A stretch of DNA of 17,719 nt from Knoxdaviesia capensis (lineage: Eukaryota > Ascomycota > Sordariomycetes > Microascales > Gondwanamycetaceae), in the NCBI GenBank assembly GCA_001510575.1, contig LNGK01000002.1, forward strand, positions 8,868 through 26,586. The letters are read 5' to 3'. The notes beneath the pieces were generated by a model. It did no database searches. It was not told where the DNA came from and saw only the letters and a program-made list of their open reading frames with translations. This document shows positions 1 through 10,500 of this stretch, in pieces; within the stretch, counting starts at the first letter, position 1, and every line of letters begins with the position of its first letter. A program made the position numbers and the translations under genes.

Positions 1-307
1 GAATTAAAAGAAGGAAAATAAAAGATATTTATTTAACGTGCTTTCGTTACTAAAAGGAGGTTAAATAGAAGGGGTTTTTTTATAAAAGAAGGGTAATTCG
101 TAGTTTACCGCGGCGGAAAGTAGTAAAGCTATCGGCGGAAGTAAATTCTAAATTAAAAGAAAGGAAAGTCGAAATATTAGTCGATTATATATCGATTAAG
201 ACTCGAACCTAGAGGAAAGGTAGTCGATTACGACGGTTAGGCTTTAAAGGAAGGTTAATAAGAGATTAATAGTATAAGTATTACGCTTATAAAAAATTAA
301 TTTTTTA
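1..307 (-). mobile_element. Leader (5' internal region) of a second, minus-strand copy of the LTR retrotransposon
   Basis: Read on the minus strand, this stretch matches the leader that follows the 5' LTR of the plus-strand element (6233 onward, and again 6666-6975). The two differ mostly by transitions and a few small indels. It holds the same palindrome next to the LTR (287-310) and the same T-arm-like motif, here at 199-209, with one C-to-T change on the minus strand. Since it is internal leader rather than LTR, the LTR at 308-588 is the 5' LTR of an element running leftward out of the window, not a solo LTR. No coding sequence is visible in it. Confidence 0.8.
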
Positions 308-588
308 TAATTCCTAGATATATAGTCTAAAGGACTAATAAATAAGTTATAATTATAAGGTACGTATAGAGAAATATATATAAAGGGAAGCTTAAATTTT
401 TTCTATCTTAAGATATTTCCTATAAAAGCGTAGTAGATATCTACCTTTTATAGGTCTTTTACTAGCTCTTTAAGGTATTTATATATATATAGATATATAC
501 CTAAATACTCACCGCTAAGTAGTATCTACGTGTATTAGTATACGTTTATACGTAATTACAATGCACTCTAACCTATTAGGGATCTACA
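308..588 (-). mobile_element. 5' LTR of the minus-strand retrotransposon copy
   Basis: This is an inverted copy of the 282-bp LTRs at 5951-6232 and 15936-16217, 281 bp long because of a one-base deletion near its start. Read on the minus strand it begins TGTAGATCCC, so it keeps the canonical TG that the other two copies have lost to TA, and it ends GGAATTA. It also keeps TGCA and CACGT sites that are TATA and TATAT in the 3' LTR. A TATA-box-like TATAAAAGG is conserved inside. Its outer edge directly abuts the helicase relic. Confidence 0.85.
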
Positions 589-601
589 CTAGTTTAAAGT
601 A

Positions 602-3600
602 GCCGTAATAATAATAATACCTCCTATCCTTAGTATAGAGCTATATAAAAGTAATATATTAGTTCTTATTAGTCCCGAGTCTACTAAACGTAATACTCTA
701 TTATATTTTAAGTAGCTTTAAGACCTATATAATAGGGTATATAAGAATAGCCTCTTAATTATAACTATATCTAGAGCTAGCTTTAAAACCGAGCCTAACT
801 TCTAGCTACGCCGAGTTAAGTAAGACGTTTATTTAGAAGGGTTTTCGGCCGATACTATTAGACGCGCTACTATACTACTAGCCCTTAGAGATATTAAGCT
901 AAGTTATATAAAGAGGGCCTTTAAGGAATATATTAAGACCGTATAGGCCGACGTTTCTAATACCTAGTTAGTAACGGTAACGCTAACTTATATAAATATA
1001 GTATACCCTTCTATAGAGCGGCGTAAACCCTTTAGCCTCTAACTAGAGGAGGGAACTTAGAAGGCTTACGTTAAGGTTACTATAAAGTCGATTATATTTA
1101 TATTTAGGATAGCCCTAGGTCTATTAAATAAGTAGCTAGACCTACCCTAGAGATATCGATTAATAGATACTTAGGTATAGCTTACGCGGGATATACTTTT
1201 ACTTTATCGTTAGCTAATATACTATTACCGGCCGCTTAATAGTAAGCTTTATAAGCTCTTTATCTCTATATTCGACTATCCTTTATAGTACGGCGAAATA
1301 GAGAGTATTCTATTAGCCTCTCTTACCGCCTCTAGCCTCCGCCTAGATAGATAGTAGCTTATACTAAAGCGAGCTACGCCGGTATAGTAATACTCCCGCT
1401 ATAACCCTTACGTATATACTAATAGGGTTATTATACTAGGCTTTATCTATATTACTAAAAGTTATCTAGTTATATATCTTATATAAGGCTATTACGGAAT
1501 AGTAAGCTAACCTTAAAGCTAATAAACTACTATTTAATATCTAGGAGACCGCTAAGTAGAATACTATCGGTATTAACGAGCGTATACGTAAAAGTACGGA
1601 TCGTTTCTTACGCCAGGCGTAGTTTATATTAGGCCTATATCCCGTAAACGAGTTACTTAGCTAGTTAAGTTATAGTATATAGATAATTACTAATAGTATA
1701 ACCTAGCTAGTTCTCTACTTTAAAGGAGGGTAGGTTATATATAGTACTTTTACTTTTACTATTACGTTAATTAGCTCTCTAATATAGGGTATTATTAATC
1801 GGGCTATTTAGCTAACTAAAACTCTAGTCTTCGGCCCTTCTTTATAAGAATTACTACCTAATAGCTAGCTACTAGCTATCCCTTAGGATTTAATCTATAA
1901 TAACTATAGTAATACTTCCCTTAGATACTAGTTTAAATCGGATATATCTAATACCTAGATAGATACGTAACGAGATATAATTATACGCTAGGTAAATAAA
2001 AGTCCCTATAGCGCTAGCTAGATAGACTTAGACCCCCCCTAGTATAAGATCGATACTATACGGGCTTTTTAGGCTAATATAAATCGATTATAATAATACT
2101 TACTAATCCTCTTTTATATTACTAGTAGCTAACTACCTAGAATACTAGAAATTCTTAGGCTATAATAGAATAATACTTAGTAAGGGGGCTTATAAAATAT
2201 CTTTATCGATAATAAGTTAATCTCTTTTATAATAGTATATTATAAGGCTTTATATCTAACGTATAATAACTAGGTCGTCTACCGCTTCCTACCGTAGTAT
2301 ATTAAGTCGCTAGTCGTCTAGTACTTATAGCTAGTATTACCGTTTTACTAATACCTATTAAATAGTATTAACGGGCTATAAGAGCGAAGCTTATTTATAT
2401 AGGCTATATATCTAGATACCTATAGAAACCCGTATATTAAGTAGAAGCTCTTAGTAAGAGATATTCTATACCGGTACCTATAGAGTTTCTCGCTATCGTA
2501 TACGTAATAAGACTTTTCCGTATAAAGTTAGCGTTATATTACTATTTACCTCTACGACTATTATATTATACGCCGAGTTAAGCTAGAGGTTCGCGCTATC
2601 TTAGAGGATCTATCCTACGATAAAGAAAATAACGATAATAGGCTTAATCTAGGGGTAGGAGACGTAATAGCCGACTTATAGGCTAGCTATTCGATATAGG
2701 TTAGAGGAATAAGATACGCCCGGGACTATACCTTAGCGTCTTTTTCTTTTACTCCTATTCGAGTTAAATTTCGTATAGTTAGCTCTACGTAGTATAATCT
2801 ATTCGGTTTAGAATCGCTAGATACGGTATTTATAATTATATAACCTAAAGATATCGTATAGAATAAGCGAAGGATTAGTAATACCGTTCCTAACTTCTAG
2901 GCCGATATAAACGTAGCTTAATAGAAACGACTAAAGCGCTTAGGATATATTAATACCGTTTAGGCTCTTTATAATATAATAATAGATCCCTCTATACGCT
3001 TAGGGCCGCGAAAAGAAGTTCTTAGCCTAATTATAAAGAGCTATCTATTTATTATCTATATATCTAGATTCTTAGCTTATACTAAGTATATTATCGCTAT
3101 TCTAAGCTACGTATTATATAATAAGAATACTATTATTATCTATAATTATCCCGATTATCTAAAACGATACCGTAATTAGCTCTTAGGCTATCGACTAGAT
3201 ATAAGTATCTAGGATATATAGGTATATAACGCGCTAACGTAAGTTATTCTTATACTTATTAGTAACTTCGTATCGAGTTAATTTACGTACTAGGTTTAAA
3301 GATTACGTAGCTAGGGATAGCTAGATTAGATATTTTATAATATTAACGGAGGCGATTATATAACCCCTATATAGGAAATTAGGCGCTTCTTAACTTTAGC
3401 TAAGACCTAGGTAATCCTTATCGCGTTAATATATCTCCCTAAAGATTTACCTCGGCTCGTAGCCCCGATATCTATCTATTTATATCGGTTTAATATATAT
3501 CGGGTCCCTTATACCTAGCTTACTATAGTATATACGGTAATCTCTTATAATAGGGATTCGCTTTATAAGGAGGCGTTTCGGCTATTATCTAATATTATAA

Positions 3601-4808
3601 CGGGCCTTAGTAGTTAGCGGGGTTTAATCTTTATTTACTAGGTTATCCTAGTAACCTAGCTTACTAAGAAAGCGAAGTATCCCGCTATTATAGGTATACG
3701 CGGGAGTATTAGTTATACTATTACTCTTAATACGTAGGTTAAGACTAGCGGTATAGCTATTATAACTACGATACTATACCTAGATAGTATCCTAGTTACT
3801 AACCTTTCGGTCGTCCTATATATCGGTCTAAGGTACTTACTTAGTAAGTATTTATCTTAGATAATATATAGAATAGATAGGATAGCTATAGCTATTCTTC
3901 TATATAATAGGGAAGACCTAGGACCTAAGGTAGGTCTAGCTATATATACCTAGTCGTAGGTATACTATCGATAGTAGATATATATAGTAATAGACGGTAG
4001 TATTAAGCTAATATACTTAAAGTATCTAGAAGCGATACTATATAATATTTATAGTCTTAGTATAATTATACGCGTAATTACTAATCGGTCTCGTTAAGAT
4101 TTTATCTCTTTAACCCTTAAAGATAATAAAATACTAATAATATAGTAGTTATCTATATAGGCCGCTACTTATTATTATTAGACTCTTAAAGTATAGGATA
4201 TAGAGTACTAGGATAAGCTATAGCTACGATTAGATACTCTATTATCTTATAACGGTTACCCCGCCTATCTTAGTATACTTCGTAATCTATATTATATTAT
4301 CCGATACGATAGCGGCTATTACCTAGTAGATCCTAATAATACTATTAACGAATATATTATTAGAAACTAAGTAGATATCTAGAATATCCTTTTTAATACC
4401 TATAGATTATAGAATTTTTCGGCCTATTTTTAGTATAATCTCCTATAAGTATCCTACGTAATATAGTAAGAAGATACTAAGTATCTTAGTCTTTTTAAGC
4501 TAAGTCGTCTTATATATAAGATAAGTTAAGAATAGTTTTATTTACTTCTAGCTATTATAAAGACTATATTCTCTTTAAGATATTAATAAGAGTTATCTAA
4601 GGTTCTATAAAGATATTAGCTTTTATATTCCCTTAAATTATTAGAAGATACGGTACTTAGGTTAAGGATTTCTTAGGGTTAGTATAATACTAGTATTAGG
4701 ATAAGCTTAATATATCGATTCTTTTTTATAGAATAATAGAGCTTTAATATTATAATATATAACTTATCGATTATTTATATACTATTTCTATTCTCTAAAA
4801 AGCTATAA
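602..4808 (+). pseudogene. RIP-degraded telomere-linked RecQ-like helicase relic
   Basis: The frame is readable once TAA, TAG and TA-rich codons are taken as RIP products. It runs in one frame from 602 to about 1442, then shifts by one base and stays in a second frame to the TAA at 4806. The order of conserved blocks fits my recollection of the large fungal telomere-linked (TLH-type) helicases. A helical N-terminal region (about 602-1500) is followed by a block reading NNT-QGGL-NIFI (about 2169-2210), then YYKA (near 2240). RFLP-YIKSLVV and LVLPF lie at about 2281-2349, and DL-ASYSI-VRGIRYARDY at 2673-2726. A superfamily 2 helicase region follows: motif III-like VILIALIYLPKDL (about 3411-3449), motif IV-like RGLIFIY (about 3620), motif V-like VVLYIGLRYLLSKYLS and motif VI-like YRIDR (about 3810-3885). 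The Walker A and DEAH boxes are not readable, so decay goes beyond RIP. The 5' end abuts an LTR and may be truncated. The TLH assignment is from memory. Confidence 0.75.
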
Positions 4809-5950
4809 ATACTAGTAACTAGCTAGTATACTATCTAAGCGAAGTAAGTAGTATATTTAGCTATATTAGGTTTCTACTACTAGTTCGCTAGAATAAGCTA
4901 GTATATTTAGAGATACTAGCTACTAGTACTACGGGCTAGTGCTACTAGGTAAGTAAATAAGATAGTATATTTAGCTATACTAAGTATTTATACGGGTTAG
5001 TTTACTCGAACGAGCCCGTATATTCACGTAGACTAGCTATTTCTACTCGCTAGTTTACTAGGATAAGCCCGTATATTTAGCTATACTAGCTATTTCTACT
5101 ATTTATTTTACTAGAACGAGCTAGCACTAGCTATTTCTACTAGCTATTTCGCTCGAACGAGCTAGCACTAGCTATTTCCACTAGCTAGTTCACTCGAATA
5201 AGCTAGTATGTATAGCTAGACTAGCTATTTCACTCGAACGAGCTAGTACTAGCTATTTCTACTAGCTATTTTACTTAAACGAGCTAGCACTAGCTATTTC
5301 TACTAGCTATTTCGCTCGAACGAGCTAGCACTAGCTATTTCTATTAGTTATTTCGCTCGAACGAGCTAGTACTAGCTATTTCTACTAGCTAGTTTACTCG
5401 AATAAGCCCGCGTATTTAGCTACGCTAGCTATTTCACTCGAACGAGCCAGCACTAGCTATTTCTACTAGCTATTTTACTCGAATGAGCTAGCACTAGCTA
5501 TTTCTACTAGCTATTTCGCTCGAACGAGCTAGCACTAGCTATTTCTACTAGCTATTTCGCTCGAACGAGCTAGCATTAGCTATTTCTACTAGCTAGTTTA
5601 CTTAAATAAGCCCGTATATATAGCTATACTAGCTATTTCCACTAGCTATTTCGCTCGAACGAGCTAGCACTAGCTATTTCTACTAGCTATTTCTACTAGC
5701 TATTTAACTCGAACGAGCTAGTATTAGCTATTTCTACTAGCTAGTTTACTCGAATAAGCCCGTATATATAGCTATACTAGCTATTTCTACTAGCTATTTC
5801 GCTCGAACGAGCTAGCACTAGCTATTTCCACTAGCTATTTCGCTCGAACGAGCTAGCACTAGCTATTTCTACTAGCTATTTCACTCGAACGAGCTAGCAC
5901 TAGCTATTTCTACTAGCTAGTTCACTCGAACGAGCTAGCACTAGCTATTT
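4809..5950. repeat. Minisatellite array 1 (41-bp unit, degenerate left edge)
   Basis: The array begins raggedly after the helicase relic (about 4809-5100, only partial units) and becomes regular from about 5100. The basic unit is 41 bp: CTAGCTATTTCTA, then CTAGCTATTTCG, then CTCGAACGAGCTAGCA. The first two blocks are internal near-duplicates, and the third completes the near-palindrome GCTCG-AA-CGAGC. Units differ mainly at CA/TA positions (GCTAGCA or GCTAGTA; TTCACT, TTTACT or TTCGCT), as expected from CpA mutation. Longer 53-bp variants carry AAGCCCGTATATATAGCTATA in place of the CGAGCTAGCA end (near 5609 and 5757). One unit has an extra 13-bp block (about 5680-5705). The 41-bp length is not a multiple of three, so no constant peptide is encoded. 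Confidence 0.95.
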
Positions 5951-6232
5951 TATAGATCCCCAAATAGGTCAGAGTGCATTGCAATTACGTATAAACGTAT
6001 ACTAATACACGTGGATACTACCCAGCGGTAAGCATTTAGGTATATATCTATATATATATAAATGCCTTAAAGAGCTAGTAAAAGACCTATAAAAGGCAGA
6101 TATCTACCGCGTTTTTATAGGAAATATCTTAAGATAGAAAAAATTTAAGCTTCCCTTTATATATATTTCTCTATACGTGCCTTATAATTATAACTTATTT
6201 ATTAGTCCTTTAGACTATATATCTAGGAATTA
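5951..6232 (+). repeat. 5' LTR, 282 bp
   Basis: It begins TATAGATCCCC and ends AGGAATTA; the canonical TG...CA ends have become TA...TA. It is exactly as long as the 3' LTR and differs from it at about 17 positions, all of them transitions. In about 15 of these the 5' copy keeps C or G (for example TGCATTGCA and CACGTGG) where the 3' copy has T or A. A TATA-box-like TATAAAAGG at 6088-6096 could be the promoter of the element. From 6034 onward this LTR is part of the duplicated segment. Confidence 0.88.
6088..6096 (+). promoter_or_regulatory. TATA-box-like element in the 5' LTR
   Basis: TATAAAAGG is the best TATA-box match in the LTR that lies outside plain TA repeats. It is unchanged in all three LTR copies in the window (minus-strand copy in 308-588, and 3' LTR). 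A transcript starting about 30 bp downstream would leave an upstream U3 of roughly 170 bp. Promoter function is inferred from position only. Confidence 0.4.
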
Positions 6233-6253
6233 TAAAAAATTAATTTTTTATAA
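6230..6253. other. Perfect 24-bp palindrome at the LTR/leader junction
   Basis: The half-site TTATAAAAAATT is followed directly by its exact reverse complement. It overlaps the last three bases of the 5' LTR and sits where the primer-binding site of an LTR retrotransposon is expected. It recurs at 6663-6686 in the duplicated segment and at 287-310 in the minus-strand element. No sequence complementary to a tRNA 3' end is apparent here. It may be a hairpin in the RNA or only a by-product of AT enrichment. Confidence 0.7.
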
Positions 6254-7085
6254 GCGTAATACTTATANTATTAATCTCTTATTAACCTTCCTTTAAAGCC
6301 TAACTATCGTAATCGACTACCTTTCCTCTAGGTTCGAGTCCTAATCGATACGTAATCGACTAATATTTTAACTTTCCTTTCTTTTAATTTAGAATTTACT
6401 TCCGCCGATAGCTTTACTACTTTCCGCCGCGGTAAACTACGAATTACCCTTCTTTTATAAAAAAANATTTAGGTATATATCTATATATATATAAATGCCT
6501 TAAAGAGCTAGTAAAAGACCTATAAAAGGCAGATATCTACCGCGTTTTTATAGGAAATATCTTAAGATAGAAAAAATTTAAGCTTCCCTTTATATATATT
6601 TCTCTATACGTGCCTTATAATTATAACTTATTTATTAGTCCTTTAGACTATATATCTAGGAATTATAAAAAATTAATTTTTTATAAGCGTAATACTTATA
6701 CTATTAATCTCTTATTAACCTTCCTTTAAAGCCTAACTATCGTAATCGACTACCTTTCCTCTAGGTTCGAGTCCTAATCGATACGTAATCGACTAATATT
6801 TTAACTTTCCTTTCTTTTAATTTAGAATTTACTTCCGCCGATAGCTTTACTACTTTCCGCCGCGGTAAACTACGAATTACCCTTCTTTTATAAAAGCCCT
6901 TTCTATTTAACCTCCTTTTAGTAACGAAAGCACGTTAAATAAATATCTTTTATTTTTTTTCCTTCTTTTAATTCCGTCCTTACCGAACTAATAGCTAATT
7001 AATTACTATTACTCCGGTAAAATACCGAATTACCTTACCTTTACCGACGTTACACGCCTCCCGCGTGCCTTTCCTATACCTCCTA

Positions 7086-7139
7086 AGCTATTAGATATTA
7101 CTAATAGGTTCGAGTCCTATTACTAAATATTTAATAGCT
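7086..7139 (+). ncRNA. 54-nt imperfect hairpin with a T-loop-like tip
   Basis: AGCTATTA (7086-7093) pairs with TAATAGCT (7132-7139) over 8 bp. About six more pairs follow, the first being a G-T wobble, then a small internal loop, then a perfect 7-bp stem TAATAGG/CCTATTA. The loop is TTCGAGT. The tip GGTTCGAGTCC equals a tRNA T-arm (pol III B-box consensus GGTTCGANTCC). No acceptor stem, D-arm or anticodon arm is visible, so this is not a tRNA gene. A role for the structure in the element RNA is inference. Confidence 0.55.
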
Positions 7140-7142
7140 AAT

Positions 7143-7240
7143 CTACTTATTTCTATTTATTTCTACGACTTTTCTACGATTTTTCCTTTATTCTACGACT
7201 TTACCTATTTATTTCTACGACTTTTACTAGTTATTTCTAA
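7143..7240 (+). repeat. Degenerate short tandem repeat in the leader
   Basis: About four loosely spaced copies of TTTCTACGACTTTT or close variants (TTCTACGATTTTT, ATTCTACGACTTTA, TTTCTAAGACTCC), separated by TATTTAT-type spacers. It lies between the T-arm-like hairpin and the start of the gag frame. No coding role is evident. Confidence 0.55.
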
Positions 7241-7561
7241 GACTCCTACCGTTCCGATAACTAACGTCTTAATATTTCTACTATTTCCGATTATTCTCTA
7301 CTACCTCCGTTTACGGATTTCCTTTATTACCTATACTCCTATCCTATTTAATTCTAATTACTAATCTACCTCTTATTCTAAGACTAACCTGCTTTTATAC
7401 CCCCTTTATACCCCTTTTATATACTAATAGTCTTATTTCCTATTTTACTAGCCTTATTTCTTTTCTAATAGTTAACCTTTCTACCGCTCTTTCCCCCTAT
7501 TATTAACCCTATAAATCTAGACTATCTAACTATTTACGACTATTATACCCTAGTTTTCCCT

Positions 7562-10500
7562 ATTTATTCCTTTTCGCTCCTACTTACTATCGGTTTATAT
7601 CCCTAACCCCCTTATTTCCTAGTAAGCCTAGACCGCTAATATCCGCTTTTACGCCGAATATTAGATAAAGAATAATATATTCTACGTAAAAGAGATAAAA
7701 GTATTACCTATAACCTTAAAGCCTTAAGTAAGGTAAGCGCTATAACTAACCTATAAACCGGTAAGTTACTAGTTAAGGAGCTATAACCCCCTACGGAAGT
7801 AACCCCTATTATATATAATCGTTAGATAATAATAAGACGAGGGAAAGGAAAGGCTATAGATAACGGGATAAATATCCTACCGGCTTAGCCGGCTAGTAGT
7901 CTACTACCTTAATATACCGAGTCTATTACGATCGAGGAATTAAAGTAAATAATAAAAGCGCTACTTACGGACCGTATAGAGTCTAACTTTAATAGATAAG
8001 TAAGAGAGAAAAAGCGTACCGATAATATAAATACCGTTATTAGTACGATAATAGAAAAGCTTCTAGAAAAGCTAATAGACGCTATAAGCTATAGTAACTT
8101 ACTAGCTATAGCTATAGCTACCTTATCCTCTTTTCCTACTCCCTCGCTATTATTAGCTAGTCCGTAGATAATAAGACTACTATTACCTACCGACCTAGGT
8201 AGAAAGAGCCCCCTTTCTAACGTAACCATAGCTAATAACCCGTTATTACCTATAACTAGCGTCTAACTAACGAAAAACTAGCCCTCGGTACCGTATATTA
8301 TATTATAAATACTAAGAAGTATAAGTAGTACGGTTTTAGAAGGATAATAAGGTTATATATATAGATAAGGAGTATACGATAGTAGTATATTTCTAATATT
8401 TCCTATACTATTCTAGCGAATACCCTTATAAACGATACCCCCTAAAGTAATATTTTAAGCGAAATTATATCTAAGACCTAAAAGTAAACCGTTTACTAAT
8501 ATTAGTATTAACGGCTTTATATTACTATTATAGCTAGCTATTAAAAGACGATTCCTAAGCCCTCGTTTAGAAAACGGGAATTTAGTTATCGAAGGTAGTT
8601 TAATAAAGTATAATACCCCTTTAATAAACGATAAGTACGCTATTAAGTAGTATTAATACCTCTAAGCGACGTTTCTAGAGCTAATACTCCTATCGGATAT
8701 TAATAATAGAGAGGATCGTAAGAAAAATAGTAAAAAAGCTATTAGTTAGCTATAAAGTAACTACTTAAGTAAGGTAGACTATATAGTTATAGTATAATTA
8801 GTACGTATTTAGACCTACTTATATAAATCTATAATTCTATATACGTATTAGACGTCTAGAATACTATTAGTAATTAGAAGCGAATTTATACCCCTTTAGT
8901 ATTTTATTTAATAGTATACCGATATACTATAGCCTATATTAATAGAATTTATACTAATATTTATCTCTAATCGTATACTAATATCTACCCCTTCGCGCGT
9001 ATTTATAGCTCTCGTATTTAATTATTAGAATAAGTCCGAATATAAAGCTATCGAACTTTTAGCTAAAATAGTATAGAATTCTACTAATAACTTACTCGAA
9101 ATATACTATATTCGACGTATAATAGAGGATATTCTACGTTATAATATTACGGACTTATAGTATAAGATACGGTAGGATATAACCCCTAACTCTAGTATCT
9201 ATATTATAGTTAATACTACCTATTACCTATTAAAAACTAGATAATTATACGCCGCTTAGTTAAATAGTACGCCGAAGACTAAGGAAAAAGGAGAAACGCT
9301 ATAATTTAGAACCCGTAAAGAAGTACTTAATTATATCACGTAAGATAAAGATAGAGATAAATCCACGTGTTTCCGATATAGAAAGATAGGTTATTAGGTT
9401 CGCGAATATACGGAGCTACGTACCGAGAATAACGATCGATATTAAAAGGCGCGTTAAAACACGCGTTTCACGATAAATAGAGGCCGAACGATAGATAATC
9501 GTAGTTATTCCCGCGAGCCTCATAACTATTCTCGAAATACTTCCCGTAACCGTAACTATTTACGAAGACCGTCTTAGGACCGAAAGACGTACCGTTCCCC
9601 TACTCCCTACCCCTCTAGGAATAAAGATAGATTAATAATAGATAAAGGATAGCGGAATAATAGGAGAGGGGATAAGAAACCCGCTATTTATAATATATAC
9701 CCTATATAGAAAGAAGACTTATCTCCTAAAGGATCTCCCCTCTTAGAAGCTACGGGCTTAGACGTAGACGATAACTATTTCGCTAACGTTACCTACTATT
9801 CTATACTATTTATAATCCCTTTAGTAGAGGAATTAACGTTAATTAGTAAGATACTAATAAAATAGCTATAACGTAAAGGATACCGTAAATAATATTACCT
9901 CTATACTAGTTTACTAATAAATAACTAATAAACGCCGCTTATAGTATTTATTAATACTAGAATAGCTAGCGTATTCGTCTCTAAATCGTATGCCCGTCGT
10001 TATTTAGCGCCGTACCGATCCGCTAACCCTCTACGCCTTAGTAGCCTAGGCGGTAATAGTAGCTTCGCTATTATTAACGATATCGTTATTTCCTTCTAAT
10101 TAACGATTATTAACGGACTATCTAAGGTTATTTCTATAGTAGCTAGTATTATTACTAACGGTACCTACCTTACCGACCTAACTATCGGCTAAAGCGGAGC
10201 TACGAAACTCGGTTATACCGACGCTAATAGCACGATAAAGCTTATACTCCTACGCGATTCCCCCGTTATTCTATATTTCTACCCTCCCTAGAGACGAGAT
10301 AATATCGCTATTACCTATACTACCTCTACTACCGATTCTAGTCTAATAAATATTACCTCTTCTTACGATAATATTACCCCTTTTTACGATAATCCTACCT
10401 CTTTCTACGATAAGAACCTCCCTTTACCTCTATCGATATATATTTATAGTATTTTACTTACGGATCCCGATACCTATACCCTCTCTTATATTACCTCTAA

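Larger units (their letters stand above)
6034..6898 (+). repeat. Perfect 432-bp direct duplication joined by an N (probable assembly artefact)
   Basis: The segment starting ATTTAGG at 6034 is repeated starting at 6467. As read by eye the copies are identical over about 430 bp except that position 6268 is N in the first copy and C in the second. The first copy ends in a run of A and an N at 6466, just where the second begins. The segment covers the last 199 bp of the 5' LTR and the start of the leader. Neither the minus-strand copy (1-588) nor the 3' LTR has this duplication. Confidence 0.85.
6233..7561 (+). other. Retrotransposon leader (5' untranslated region) between 5' LTR and gag
   Basis: This stretch shows no convincing coding frame. 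Its first part is duplicated, with N at 6268 and 6466. It contains the junction palindrome, T-arm-like GGTTCGAGTCC motifs at 6331-6341 (repeated at 6764-6774) and 7107-7117, a long hairpin at 7086-7139, and a short TTTCTACGACTTTT tandem repeat at about 7143-7240. The remainder, roughly 7240-7500, is pyrimidine-rich (many CCTATT and TTTCTA runs) with nothing recognisable. Discounting the duplication, the leader is about 0.9 kb. The ancestral gag start lies near its right end and cannot be fixed, because RIP has altered candidate ATG codons. Confidence 0.7.

Noticed and set aside
575..590. Telomere-type repeat (TTAGGG near 576, CCCTAA in the LTR start)
   Set aside because: Single occurrences only, lying inside the LTR terminus; there is no tandem run.
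4809..5950. CRISPR array
   Set aside because: The repeats are contiguous near-identical 41-bp and 53-bp units with no unique spacers, in a eukaryotic transposon context.
5100..5950. A repeated protein encoded by the minisatellite
   Set aside because: The 41-bp unit is not a multiple of three and the 53-bp variants break phase again, so no stable peptide repeat is encoded.
1..6975. A DNA transposon with about 0.6-kb terminal inverted repeats carrying the helicase
   Set aside because: The inverted match between 1-588 and the 5951-6975 region first suggested this. However, the same 282-bp segment recurs in direct orientation at 15936-16217, flanking gag-pol, with a polypurine tract before it and TG...CA type ends. 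The repeats are therefore LTRs of two oppositely oriented retrotransposons.
7100..7135. tRNA gene at the GGTTCGAGTCC motif
   Set aside because: Only a T-arm-like hairpin is present; no anticodon arm, D-arm or acceptor stem can be drawn around it or around 6331-6341.
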